Shown here: piece after piece, positions 1 to 8,779 of the stretch
Numbering within the stretch: position 1 is the stretch's first letter
How the letters are laid out: every line of letters begins with the position of its first letter
Source of the DNA: JAGQKC01 sp965223675
GTDB lineage: Bacteria > Nitrospirota > Nitrospiria > Nitrospirales > UBA8639
Assembly: GCA_965223675.1 (NCBI GenBank)
Contig: OZ245013.1
Location: forward strand, 1,426,001-1,490,000
Direction of reading: 5' to 3'
DNA: 64,000 bases
Translations under genes and position numbers: made by a program
Notes under the pieces: model-generated
What the model was told of the DNA's origin: nothing
Seen by the model: the letters and a program-made list of their open reading frames with translations, nothing else
Databases searched by the model: none

Positions 1-195
1 GATCCATCCAAGCATCAGGCTGTCGCACAGGTTGAATCAGAAACAGCGCCATCAAACAGTGTTATCGAGGAATATCAAAAGGGCTACTTTTTACATGAAC
101 GCATTATTCGGCCTGCGATGGTCACCGTAGCCAAACAACAAACGAATCAAGAAACGACTACTAACAGCGAACAGGGCTGTACTGAAGGAGGATAA
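1..195 (+). CDS. grpE: GrpE nucleotide exchange factor, C-terminal fragment
   Basis: Reading frame 1 is open from the window edge to a TAA at 193-195 (64 residues). It contains the GrpE beta-domain signature GYFLHERIIRPAMVTVA, which contacts the DnaK nucleotide-binding domain to release ADP. The tail (about 20 residues, rich in Gln, Asn and Thr) is non-conserved, as is usual. The frame ends 4 nt before dnaK, and the dnaK ribosome binding site (AAGGAGG, 185-191) lies inside the last grpE codons, so the two are translationally coupled. The N-terminal coiled coil is outside the window. An upstream hrcA would be expected but cannot be seen. Identification rests on the signature and on the adjacency to dnaK. 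Confidence 0.93.
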   Translation, partial: DPSKHQAVAQVESETAPSNSVIEEYQKGYFLHERIIRPAMVTVAKQQTNQETTTNSEQGCTEGG

Positions 196-199
196 GAGC

Positions 200-2140
200 A
201 TGAGCAAGATCATTGGGATCGACTTAGGAACAACAAACTCTTGCGTAGCGGTGATGAGCGGTGGAGACCCGAGCGTCATCGCGAATTCCGAAGGAGGTCG
301 CACAACACCATCTGTTGTTGCGGTCAATGACAAGGATGAACGCTTAGTCGGACAAATCGCCAAGCGGCAGGCCATCACGAATCCGGAAAACACGATTTTT
401 TCCGTCAAACGACTCATGGGACGAAAGTTTAATTCAGCCGAAGTCAAAGATGCTATCAAACGTCTTCCCTATAAAATTGTCGAAGCCTCCAACGGGGATG
501 TCGAGGTAGAGATTCGAGGCAAACACCATAGTCCCCCAGAAGTATCCGCTATGATTCTCCAAAAGATGAAGCAAACGGCAGAAGATTACCTCGGAGAAAA
601 GGTCACTGATGCTGTCATTACAGTTCCAGCATATTTCGACGATAGTCAACGACAAGCCACAAAAGATGCAGGACAGATTGCAGGATTAAACGTCCTTCGT
701 ATTATTAATGAGCCAACGGCCGCCTCTTTAGCCTATGGCCTGGATAAGAAAAAAGATGAGCGGATCGCTGTCTATGACCTGGGTGGTGGAACATTTGATG
801 TGTCGATTCTCGAAATCGGCGACGGTGTCTTTGAAGTCAAATCAACCAACGGCGATACTTTTCTCGGAGGCGATGATTTTGATCTTCGGATTATCGATTG
901 GCTTGTGGATGAATTTAAGAAAGATCAGGGCATTGATCTTCAAAAAGACCGCATGGCACTCCAGCGTCTCAAAGAAGCTGCAGAACGGGCAAAGATTGAA
1001 TTGTCTTCTTCACAAGAAACAGAGGTTAATCTTCCGTTCATTACTGCTGATTCCAGTGGACCGAAACATTTGGTCCTCAAGCTGACCAGAGCAAAGTTAG
1101 AACAACTCGTCGATGACTTGATCACCCGGTCTATTGAACCCTGTAAAAAAGCTCTATCCGATGCAGGGCTTTCAGCCAGTGATATCAATGAAATTGTTCT
1201 CGTCGGTGGAATGACGAGAATGCCCAAAGTGATTGAACGAGTGAAAGAGTTTTTTGGCAAGGAACCACACAAAGGCGTAAATCCAGATGAAGTGGTCGCG
1301 ATTGGCGCAGCTATTCAAGGTGGAGTACTCAAAGGTGACGTCAAAGATGTCTTGCTCCTCGATGTCACGCCACTCTCGTTGGGCATTGAAACATTAGGTG
1401 GAGTTTTCACACGTCTTATTGATCGCAATACCACGATTCCAACTAAAAAAAGCCAGATATTCTCAACAGCTGCAGATAATCAAACGGCTGTGACCATCAG
1501 GGTCTTTCAAGGGGAACGTGAAATGGCCACTGATAATAAACTCTTGGGGCAATTTGATCTTGTGGGTATTCCCCCTGCTCCCCGAGGACTCCCTCAAATT
1601 GAAGTTACGTTTGATATCGATGCGAATGGAATTGTCCATGTATCGGCCAAGGATATGGCCACTCAAAAAGAACAATCCATTAAAATCACGGCATCAAGCG
1701 GCTTAAGTAAAGAGGAAGTTGATCAACTGGTCAAAGATGCAGAAGCTCACACCGAAGAGGACAAAAAGAAACGCGAGCTTGTTGAACTTAAAAACCAAGC
1801 TGACACACTTATGTATAGTACTGAGAAAAACCTTACGGAACATGGTGACAAGATCGACGAGGAAGAAAAAACAAAAATTACTGCTGCCGTTGAAGATTTA
1901 AAGAAAGCCTTGGAAAGTGGAGAAGCGGAGACTATCAAATCATCGATGCAAAACCTTACGACCGCTTCCCATAAACTGGCCGAAGAAATGTATAAGAAAG
2001 CTTCAACAGATGCGGCTTCCGCTGGAGCATCCGAAAGCAGTACTGGAGAAACAGCAAGTGGTGAATCCACTGCTTCCGATTCTTCCGATGAAAAAATCGT
2101 CGATGCGGAATTTGAAGAAGTCGACAAAGAAGCAAAATAG
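200..2140 (+). CDS. dnaK: Molecular chaperone DnaK (Hsp70)
   Basis: ATP-dependent Hsp70 chaperone of the cytoplasm that folds and refolds client proteins with DnaJ and GrpE. The 646 residues match the usual length. The start shows the conserved IGIDLGTTNSCVAV phosphate-1 loop; the ATPase domain also has VPAYFDDSQRQATKDAG, NEPTAASLAYG and DLGGGTFDVSILEIGDG, followed by the interdomain linker DVLLLDVTPLSLGIET and the beta-sandwich substrate-binding domain. The C-terminal lid is Ala/Ser/Glu-rich and ends EFEEVDKEAK, close to the EEVD-like tail typical of bacterial DnaK. A strong SD (GAAGGAGG) precedes the ATG. It lies between grpE and dnaJ, the standard heat-shock operon. No CIRCE element is visible because the operon promoter is outside the window. 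Confidence 0.98.
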   Translation: MSKIIGIDLGTTNSCVAVMSGGDPSVIANSEGGRTTPSVVAVNDKDERLVGQIAKRQAITNPENTIFSVKRLMGRKFNSAEVKDAIKRLPYKIVEASNGDVEVEIRGKHHSPPEVSAMILQKMKQTAEDYLGEKVTDAVITVPAYFDDSQRQATKDAGQIAGLNVLRIINEPTAASLAYGLDKKKDERIAVYDLGGGTFDVSILEIGDGVFEVKSTNGDTFLGGDDFDLRIIDWLVDEFKKDQGIDLQKDRMALQRLKEAAERAKIELSSSQETEVNLPFITADSSGPKHLVLKLTRAKLEQLVDDLITRSIEPCKKALSDAGLSASDINEIVLVGGMTRMPKVIERVKEFFGKEPHKGVNPDEVVAIGAAIQGGVLKGDVKDVLLLDVTPLSLGIETLGGVFTRLIDRNTTIPTKKSQIFSTAADNQTAVTIRVFQGEREMATDNKLLGQFDLVGIPPAPRGLPQIEVTFDIDANGIVHVSAKDMATQKEQSIKITASSGLSKEEVDQLVKDAEAHTEEDKKKRELVELKNQADTLMYSTEKNLTEHGDKIDEEEKTKITAAVEDLKKALESGEAETIKSSMQNLTTASHKLAEEMYKKASTDAASAGASESSTGETASGESTASDSSDEKIVDAEFEEVDKEAK

Positions 2141-2221
2141 TATAGAATGAAAGAAGGGTGAACTTTACAAGTCAGACGCACAAAATACACTTGATTCTTA
2201 CATGGGGCTAACTCCACTCTA

Positions 2222-3349
2222 ATGGCACAAACAGGAAAACGAGATTATTATGAAGTTCTCGGTGTGGACCGTAATGCTTCAGATGACGAAATAAAAAAGG
2301 CTTTTCGAAAGCTTGCCAGACAACACCACCCTGATCTCCAGAGCGACCCAGCCAAAAAAAAAGCTGCTGAAGAGAAGTTTAAGGAATCAGGTGAAGCCTA
2401 TGAAATTCTTAGTGATCCCGAGCGACGAAAAAAGTACGACATGTTCGGGCATTCAGGGGGACCACAAGGGTTTGGTACTGAAGGGTTTGATTTTGGCCGA
2501 GGCGGATTTGAGGATGTCTTTGGCGATATCTTTGAAGGCTTTTTCGGTGGGGGAAGAGGGCGCACTCGTGCCGAATCTGGCACCGACCTTCAGTACAACC
2601 TTGAACTCTCATTTGAAGAAGCCGTTAACGGAAAAGAGGCGAAACTCAAGATTCCACGATGGGAAACATGTGATACCTGTCATGGAAGCGGCGCGAGGTC
2701 AGAAAAGTCAGTAAAAACCTGTTCAACCTGTCGAGGTGTGGGACAAATCCGACTTCAACAAGGATTCTTTACGATCAATCGTCCCTGTGGTGAATGTCAA
2801 GGTTCCGGAAAAATCATTTCTGATCCCTGTGGTGAATGTCGAGGCAAGAAACGAATCTATCGAGAGCGGACATTGTCGGTCACAATCCCTGCCGGCATGG
2901 AATCGGGGATGCGACTTCGCTTGGCACACGAAGGAGAACATGGATCTAATGGTGGTCCTCCAGGAGATCTCTACGTCGCGATCACCGTCAAACCTCATCA
3001 ATACTTTACTCGAAAAGGGAATGATGTGTTGTATGACCTTCCGGTTCATTTTGTCACTGCCACACTTGGGGGTAAAGTCGAGGTACCTACACTCAAAGGC
3101 AGCACAATGGTCAAAATACCCGAAGGGACTCAACCAGACAAAGTCCTTCGCCTCAAAGGATTAGGAATTCCTAGTGTCAAAAGTGGTCAACCAGGAGATC
3201 AACTAATTCGTATCAAAGTTCAAATTCCAACCAAACTGTCACCGCGAGAGCGAGAACTCCTCATGGCCTTCGCCCAGGAAAGTAAGATCTCAACAGAACT
3301 GGGTGATGGAGAAGGATTATTTGACAAGGTTAAGAACTTATTTGAGTAA
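2222..3349 (+). CDS. dnaJ: Chaperone protein DnaJ (Hsp40)
   Basis: Co-chaperone that delivers unfolded clients to DnaK and stimulates its ATPase. The J domain (about residues 7-72) carries the HPD tripeptide in RQHHPDLQS. A Gly/Phe-rich linker follows (GGFEDVFGDIFEGFFGGG). The zinc-binding region contains four CxxCxGxG-type repeats (CDTCHGSG, CSTCRGVG, CGECQGSG, CGECRGKK), and then the C-terminal substrate-binding domains. Length 375 is typical. It is 81 nt downstream of dnaK. The ATG has no good Shine-Dalgarno, and a six-codon mini-ORF (ATG at 2202) ends in a TAA that overlaps the dnaJ ATG, so coupling by reinitiation is possible (inference). Confidence 0.97.
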   Translation: MAQTGKRDYYEVLGVDRNASDDEIKKAFRKLARQHHPDLQSDPAKKKAAEEKFKESGEAYEILSDPERRKKYDMFGHSGGPQGFGTEGFDFGRGGFEDVFGDIFEGFFGGGRGRTRAESGTDLQYNLELSFEEAVNGKEAKLKIPRWETCDTCHGSGARSEKSVKTCSTCRGVGQIRLQQGFFTINRPCGECQGSGKIISDPCGECRGKKRIYRERTLSVTIPAGMESGMRLRLAHEGEHGSNGGPPGDLYVAITVKPHQYFTRKGNDVLYDLPVHFVTATLGGKVEVPTLKGSTMVKIPEGTQPDKVLRLKGLGIPSVKSGQPGDQLIRIKVQIPTKLSPRERELLMAFAQESKISTELGDGEGLFDKVKNLFE

Positions 3350-3389
3350 CGACTAACCTTGTCTATTCATTATCCGGCCATCGACACTC

Positions 3390-4175
3390 ATGCCGGTATT
3401 TTTCATTTCCTCTAAAACAATCCAGGGCCGCAGCATCACTCTGGAAGATCCACTTTACACTCATATCTCAAAAAGTTTACGGGTCCGAGTTGGACAGGTC
3501 ATTCGCGTTTGCGACGAACACCGACTTCGATATGCGATTAGGATCACAAAAATAACCAAAAAGTTTCTTATCGGCGAAATTCAGGAAACGTTGTCCGCCC
3601 CGCCGAAGGAAAACACTTCCATCACTCTCGCTCAATCGATTCTCAAAGGGCCAAACATGGTTTGGGCCATTCAGAAAGCGACAGAGTTAGGAGTCAATAC
3701 CATTACTCCAATTATTACAGAAAGAGTACAAAGCCGAGCTGAGAGTAGCTCGATGAAACACTTTCAAGAACGATGGCAAAAGATTGCACTAGAAGCGGCA
3801 CAACAATCAGAACGTTGGGACGTTCCAACTATTCTCGATCCACAATTTTTCCGGACCTTTCTCCAAAGTCACGTTTCAAGCGAAGTCAAGCTGATTTTAA
3901 CTGAACGAGAGAGAAACAGTTCTGATCACTCAGTCTTATTCGGACAGGAACCACAAACGACACATCATATCGTTATCGCTGTTGGCCCCGAAGGAGGATG
4001 GAATCAAAAGGAACTCGAAGAGGCTGAAATCACAGGATTTACAAAAATCACCCTGGGTGAAAAAGTTTTGCGGTCGGAAACTGCTGCGATCACCGGATTG
4101 GTGATGTTACAAGAACGACTCAATCAACTGACCTTCCAAGCTATTTTTCCTGATGATTCAAACCAGCTTGCGTGA
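3390..4175 (+). CDS. rsmE: 16S rRNA (uracil1498-N3)-methyltransferase RsmE
   Basis: SPOUT-family methyltransferase that methylates N3 of U1498 in 16S rRNA. Visible marks are the N-terminal PUA-like part (about residues 1-70), the central KATELGVNTITPIITERV segment, and the knot region with AVGPEGGWNQKELEEA and LGEKVLRSETAAITGL, which form the SAM-binding trefoil knot. Length 261 is normal. It starts 40 nt after dnaJ, a common neighbour of the dnaKJ operon in many bacteria. Its last 35 nt overlap the convergent gene at 4141-5127. The ATG at 3390 lacks a strong SD, but the conserved N-terminus (MPVFFISSKTIQG) supports it. Confidence 0.93.
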   Translation: MPVFFISSKTIQGRSITLEDPLYTHISKSLRVRVGQVIRVCDEHRLRYAIRITKITKKFLIGEIQETLSAPPKENTSITLAQSILKGPNMVWAIQKATELGVNTITPIITERVQSRAESSSMKHFQERWQKIALEAAQQSERWDVPTILDPQFFRTFLQSHVSSEVKLILTERERNSSDHSVLFGQEPQTTHHIVIAVGPEGGWNQKELEEAEITGFTKITLGEKVLRSETAAITGLVMLQERLNQLTFQAIFPDDSNQLA

Positions 4176-5127
4176 GCTTCACGATCATACCTTGATCGCC
4201 AACAGCCCAGCCGTTCACTTCATCAGGAAATGAGAGTCCGTACAGGGAAACAGAGCTCACAGGTTCGGATTCGGTCCACGTAAACCCTGCATCTTTTGTA
4301 AAAAGAAGTATGCCACGTTCGCCAATAATCCAGCCATTGACCGTATCCATGAAATAAATTTTGACAAGATCGGATGGTTTAATACAAGGAGCGCCACAGG
4401 GTCGGGTCTGATCATTCCAAACCTTCCCTCCGTTTAAGGTCTGAAATATCGCACCTTGCGTTCCCACCGCCCATCCAATATTGTTATCGACAAACTCTAT
4501 ATCAAAAAAGGTTGCGGGACTTTGCGTTTGTTGAATTCCCCAACTTTTTCCGCCATCCTTCGTAGCCAAAATAACACCCAAAGCACCAACTGCCCAACCT
4601 ATATTTTTGTCAACAAATTTCACCCCAAATAAATCTGCAGTCGTTTCACTTCCTTGATCATCCCAATTTTCTCCCCCATCTTCTGTAAAGAGAATCGTAC
4701 CTCGCGCCCCAACAATCCATCCCCTTTTTGAATCAAGGAAGTAGGAACCATATAAGGTTGCACTCGTACCACTCACCTGTGGAAGCCAAGTTTTACCTGA
4801 ATTTTTTGTATGGAGAATTATCCCATTCTGTCCAAGAATCCACCCATGCGGCCCATCTACGAACGTAACCACAGTGAGGAGTACATTGGTACGCCGAGGA
4901 AGTTGCTCCCAGGTATCTCCTCCATCTTGTGTACGCAAGAGTGTTCCGCCGGCACCCACTGCCCATCCTGTACTCGTATCCTGAAAATAGGTGTCGAGAA
5001 GCGTCACCTTTGTTCCACTATCTTGCACTTTCGTCTCAACCGGTTCTTTAGCTGCTAACCCTAAAGGCGGATAAAGCCCTAAGACCAATATTCCTATCAA
5101 ACCCCAACGAAACATACGTGTACGCAT
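4141..5127 (-). CDS. Exported YCF48/BNR-repeat beta-propeller protein
   Basis: An N-terminal signal peptide (WGLIGILVLGLYPPLGLAA) is followed by about seven repeats of roughly 42 residues with the pattern GWAVGxxGxILxTxDGGxxW. This is the repeat of photosystem II assembly factor HCF136/YCF48 and sialidase-like (BNR/Asp-box) propellers. In non-photosynthetic bacteria the function is unknown; such proteins are exported and likely scaffold other proteins. I start at the ATG at 5127; a TTG at 5136 and an ATG at 5115 are alternatives. The 3' end overlaps rsmE by 35 nt in convergent orientation, so the final residues (LTQAGLNHQEK) are read opposite the rsmE end. It lies 40 nt downstream of the exported IPT-domain protein and may be co-transcribed with it. 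Confidence 0.82.
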   Translation of the reverse strand: MRTRMFRWGLIGILVLGLYPPLGLAAKEPVETKVQDSGTKVTLLDTYFQDTSTGWAVGAGGTLLRTQDGGDTWEQLPRRTNVLLTVVTFVDGPHGWILGQNGIILHTKNSGKTWLPQVSGTSATLYGSYFLDSKRGWIVGARGTILFTEDGGENWDDQGSETTADLFGVKFVDKNIGWAVGALGVILATKDGGKSWGIQQTQSPATFFDIEFVDNNIGWAVGTQGAIFQTLNGGKVWNDQTRPCGAPCIKPSDLVKIYFMDTVNGWIIGERGILLFTKDAGFTWTESEPVSSVSLYGLSFPDEVNGWAVGDQGMIVKLTQAGLNHQEK

Positions 5128-5167
5128 AACGTTCAAATCACATTTTCCTTCTCAGCATATTTTAAAA

Positions 5168-6820
5168 TTAGTCAGTGGGAATCTCAAAATTAGAAAAATC
5201 AGGATCCGGCAACCCGCGTTTCAAAATGGTGAATGGACCCGCCAGGGCTGAAAGCCACCTTTTCGGAGTACAACATTCCCCATTCTCCAAAAGATCCCAC
5301 GAACCACGTTTCACGATCAATTCTCCCTTTAAAAGGTCAAAATCTATTCCTTCAGGATTCGTGACCCCAAACACTTGTCGTCGAGGTACGCGAACCTGTA
5401 TTTCCTTATCTGTCCAAGAGACAACTTGTGTAGCGAGTCCATTGAGTAACACTTCACTCCGAGAGACATCAGCCCCTAAACGATAATTTTCCCAATTATG
5501 ACCTCGGTGATGCATGCTTAATTTGGTTGATTCATGGCCTTTCAAAAAACTTCCAAAACCCGATCCTTTTATCGTAACCACTTCATCCAAGCCAGCAGCT
5601 TTTGGAGAATATGACGTCACCGTTGGTTGTTCTACAGAAAACTTACCGGCAATAAGTCTGAGTACTTCCTGTTTTTCGCAGCAGGTCCCATCTGCCTTAG
5701 GAATGGTTGCACCTCTTTTGACCACTACCTCTCCACTTTTAGCACTAAAAGGCACCCACACATCAATTTGATTTTCTAACCATCGATGGATGACCGCAGG
5801 CACTCCTCCAACTTCCACACCGTTAGCTCCTGTATCAAAATCAAAGGCATAGGCAGTGGATCCCCCTTCAGATAAGATTCCAAAATGTTTTCCCTTAATC
5901 GTGATTAATGTGCCGATTGGCCCGCGCAGAGGTTCAATTTTCAATACTTCACTCTTCTGCAGAGTAAAATGGCCTACTTCTCGTGTCTCACCGCGATTGG
6001 TGAGAGTCACAGGGCCACTTTCAGCGTTAAGGGGAACATGAATCACAATGGTGCGATTTGACCATTGAGCAATTCCAGCGCGCTGCCCCCCAATCTGTAC
6101 TGCACCATCTGGCGGCAAACTATCCCCAAAGTCTTGCCCAGATAAGACCACCTTACTGCCCACTGGTCCTTTAGCTGGTTGAATAAAAATCGGAGGAATG
6201 ACGTTAAGCGGAACCCCATTACTCACGATGTACTCGACGGGCGAACAGCAGGACCCATCAGGTAATGGATCAGAAGAAGCTAATCGTACCTCGACATCGC
6301 CCGTAGTCGCATTCGCTGGAATTGCCACTTCGATTCTATTTGGACGCCACTTTTGAACCTGGGCACGAATGCCATTTACCGTCACTTGATTAACCCCAAA
6401 CATCGTATTGGGATCGCGTGACCCTGCAGTATTTCCAAAATTTTTGCCGTAAACGGTCAGTGTCGTCCCTGCTTCTGCTTCTTCCGGTTCAACACGAGTA
6501 ATTTCGACTTTTTGAACAGTAAATGTCCCGGCATCCGTTACTGAATCTCCATTTAGCACCGTGACTTTACCGGTTGTTGCCTTTAAAGGTACCTTAACCA
6601 TAATGAAGTCTGACTCCCATTGTTGCACAAGAGCCGAAACCCCATTAAATTCAACACGATTGTTTTGGGTTGATTGAAAATCCCCGAATTCTCCACCGCT
6701 AATCGTCACGGTCGACCCATGCGGACCTGACGCGGGAAGAAGTTCGGCAAAGCCCCGACTCGATGAAAACGCAACAATTAGGAATCCAGCTATTAAAATA
6801 AGGGATGTGTTCTTTATCAC
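5168..6820 (-). CDS. Exported multi-IPT/TIG-domain protein
   Basis: Secreted protein (about 550 residues) made of at least five Ig-like IPT/TIG domains. Each has the sequence trend P-x-G-x-(V/T)-(V/T)-I-x-G-x-x-F-G, for example ASGPHGSTVTISGGEFGD, EPEEAEAGTTLTVYGKNFG, PAKGPVGSKVVLSGQDFGD, EPLRGPIGTLITIKGKHFG and SPKAAGLDEVVTIKGSGFG. Three CC pairs (GSCCSP, GTCCEK, GECCTP) suggest disulfides and export. I chose the GTG at 6820 because AAAGG lies 7-8 nt upstream and the next residues (IKNTSLILIAGFLIVAFSSSRGFA) form a signal peptide; an ATG at 6856 would add 12 residues before it. No catalytic domain is visible. It is probably an envelope structural or binding protein, possibly working with the YCF48-type protein encoded next. 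Confidence 0.82.
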   Translation of the reverse strand: MIKNTSLILIAGFLIVAFSSSRGFAELLPASGPHGSTVTISGGEFGDFQSTQNNRVEFNGVSALVQQWESDFIMVKVPLKATTGKVTVLNGDSVTDAGTFTVQKVEITRVEPEEAEAGTTLTVYGKNFGNTAGSRDPNTMFGVNQVTVNGIRAQVQKWRPNRIEVAIPANATTGDVEVRLASSDPLPDGSCCSPVEYIVSNGVPLNVIPPIFIQPAKGPVGSKVVLSGQDFGDSLPPDGAVQIGGQRAGIAQWSNRTIVIHVPLNAESGPVTLTNRGETREVGHFTLQKSEVLKIEPLRGPIGTLITIKGKHFGILSEGGSTAYAFDFDTGANGVEVGGVPAVIHRWLENQIDVWVPFSAKSGEVVVKRGATIPKADGTCCEKQEVLRLIAGKFSVEQPTVTSYSPKAAGLDEVVTIKGSGFGSFLKGHESTKLSMHHRGHNWENYRLGADVSRSEVLLNGLATQVVSWTDKEIQVRVPRRQVFGVTNPEGIDFDLLKGELIVKRGSWDLLENGECCTPKRWLSALAGPFTILKRGLPDPDFSNFEIPTD

Positions 6821-7108
6821 GACGACACCTTTATAAAGTAAATGTTGAAATTGCAATTAGCGATCTTTACTCGTATTTACTTATCCAGGAGGTGAAGAAA
6901 TTACGATGGGATATCCCGCAACTCGTAGGCGGAAACCATGCAGTTCAAATTCATACACACACACAAGGATAAACAGCCTGAAAAGACTATATCAAGTGGT
7001 GTTTTAGGGAGTCAAACAACGTGCCCTCTTGCAGGACGAAGGGGTGAGATAGAACGATAAAAATACTGGAATTCTGTTGAGTATATTCGTATCGAGTTAT
7101 GTGGCTCT

Positions 7109-7570
7109 TTACACGGCTACTTGCATAATCAGCTCTAATTCTACAGGGGCAGAAAGTGGAAGTTCTGCCGCGCCTAACGCTAATCGGGCATGTCGCCCCA
7201 GTTCTCCAAATACCTCTACGAGCAAGTCAGAGGCACCATTCACGACAGCCGGTTGTTCAGAAAATCCCGAAGCTGAAGCCACATATCCAGTCATTCGAAC
7301 CACCTGTCTGACACGATCCAAACTTCCCACTTCCTGATGAACGATCGCCAAGGCGTTGAGGACCGCAATCTTTGCGGCCTGATACCCCTGCTCGATGTTC
7401 AATTCTTGTCCAAGCTTTCCTGTTATAGTGAGCTTGCCATTTTCAAAGGGTAGCACGCCACTGACAAACAGTAGGTCGCCCGCCAAACAGGCTGGAACAT
7501 AGGTCGCAACAGGCTTGGGGGCCGGTGGCAGTGAAATCCCCAGTTTCGTCAACTTTTCGTCGATGGTCAT
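7109..7570 (-). CDS. RidA family (YjgF/UK114) protein
   Basis: Small protein of the Rid superfamily. Archetype RidA hydrolyses reactive enamine/imine intermediates from PLP enzymes; other subfamilies have different or unknown substrates. Visible features are LPPAPKPVATYVPA, LLFVSGVLPFENGKL and the C-terminal RLALGAAELPLSAPVELEL, which keeps the Arg that binds the substrate carboxylate in RidA. At 153 residues it is longer than RidA proper (about 128) and fits the longer COG0251 subfamilies. The ATG at 7570 lies 15 nt after the mltG stop (a TTG at 7576 is possible), so it is probably translated from the mltG transcript. The exact subfamily is not certain. Confidence 0.85.
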   Translation of the reverse strand: MTIDEKLTKLGISLPPAPKPVATYVPACLAGDLLFVSGVLPFENGKLTITGKLGQELNIEQGYQAAKIAVLNALAIVHQEVGSLDRVRQVVRMTGYVASASGFSEQPAVVNGASDLLVEVFGELGRHARLALGAAELPLSAPVELELIMQVAV

Positions 7571-7585
7571 GAGCAAGGAGAAGTC

Positions 7586-8581
7586 TTAGGAAGCGCGTTT
7601 GTGTCGTTTCTTCTGATACTTTTCGACCGCTCGATTGTGTTCAGCCAGAGTCACGGAAAATTGATGACTGCCATCATTTCGTGAAACAAAGTACACGTAG
7701 TCTGATGGAGTTGGGTATAATGTCGCGCGAATGGCGGCCTCACCAGGGTTGGCAATAGGTCCGGGGGGAAGACCACGCACTTGATAGGTATTGTATGGAC
7801 TTTCTATGGACAGATCGCGCTTTCGTATATTTCCGTCAAAAGTTTCCATCGCATAAATAACCGTGGGATCACTTTGAAGAGGGATGTTTCTTTTCAAGCG
7901 ATTATGAAAGACTCCGGAGACCATTGGCCGCTCTTTCGACAAACCCGTCTCTTTTTCTACGACCGACGCCAACGTCAATACTTCCTGGACCGACATCCCA
8001 ATTTCTTTAGTACGATCTAGCAATTCTTGAGAAAACGCCTTACGCAAACGATGAACAAAAGTCTTAATTATTTCTTCTTCGGGAGTCAGTCTAGCCAAAA
8101 AATACGTGTCGGGAAACAAATACCCTTCCAAATGCTGCACGTCTAAATCAAGGCTCTTGATAAAATTTTTGTCTTGAGTCAGTTGAATAAACTTCTCGTA
8201 ATCAATAAGGTCTTTGTCTGAAAGTACCGTCGCAATTTGACGGACCGTATATCCTTCAGGGATGGTCACTGAATGATAATAGACCTTCCCTTCTTTCAGA
8301 CGAGTGAGGATTTCCGTTGGAGTTAAACCATCATGCAGCTCATATTCTCCTGGTTGAATTTTTCGATCGGCCTGAGTAAGTTTGCCAATCACTCGAAACC
8401 ATTGTGGACTTGTCATGAGCTGTTGTTCTTCCAAGAGTTCAGCAACCTTCCCCAAAGACATTCCAGGTTGTATATAGACGATTTGTGTCTTGGCTGAATG
8501 GCCGGCAGGTCTATTAAACACCAAGGCAGTTGCTAGAGCAGCAAGTACAAGAACCATGGCTATGAAAGAGAGTTTTTTCAC
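7586..8581 (-). CDS. mltG: Endolytic murein transglycosylase MltG (YceG-like)
   Basis: Inner-membrane lytic transglycosylase thought to terminate nascent glycan strands during peptidoglycan synthesis. An N-terminal membrane anchor (residues 4-24) is followed by a LysM-like segment (IVYIQPGMSLGKVAELLEEQ) and the YceG catalytic domain. The catalytic Glu lies in LASVVEKETG, and HNRLKRNIPLQSDPTVIYA and NTYQVRGLPPGPIANPG are family-conserved blocks. Length 331 is typical. Start is GTG at 8581. It lies downstream of alaS with a 198-nt gap in which I see no gene; ridA follows after 15 nt. Confidence 0.93.
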   Translation of the reverse strand: MKKLSFIAMVLVLAALATALVFNRPAGHSAKTQIVYIQPGMSLGKVAELLEEQQLMTSPQWFRVIGKLTQADRKIQPGEYELHDGLTPTEILTRLKEGKVYYHSVTIPEGYTVRQIATVLSDKDLIDYEKFIQLTQDKNFIKSLDLDVQHLEGYLFPDTYFLARLTPEEEIIKTFVHRLRKAFSQELLDRTKEIGMSVQEVLTLASVVEKETGLSKERPMVSGVFHNRLKRNIPLQSDPTVIYAMETFDGNIRKRDLSIESPYNTYQVRGLPPGPIANPGEAAIRATLYPTPSDYVYFVSRNDGSHQFSVTLAEHNRAVEKYQKKRHKRAS

Positions 8582-8779
8582 TCGAGGTTTTCACACCTAC
8601 CAAATAAATAAGTGAAAATATTCTATCTTTCTTCGATGAAATTCCTCCTTAGGGAATCTCGAAGACCAAGGGGAACACTACTGACGAGGGGAAAGCGATA
8701 TAGTAGTTTTCGGTACTTCAGAGAACAAATTAACATAAGTCGTGATATTTTCCCCATACCTATTCTTTCAGAATGAGAT

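Noticed and set aside
6850..7050. Possible riboswitch before the IPT gene
   Set aside because: Some paired and GC-rich pieces exist, but the conserved bases of c-di-GMP, TPP or cobalamin riboswitches could not be found on either strand.
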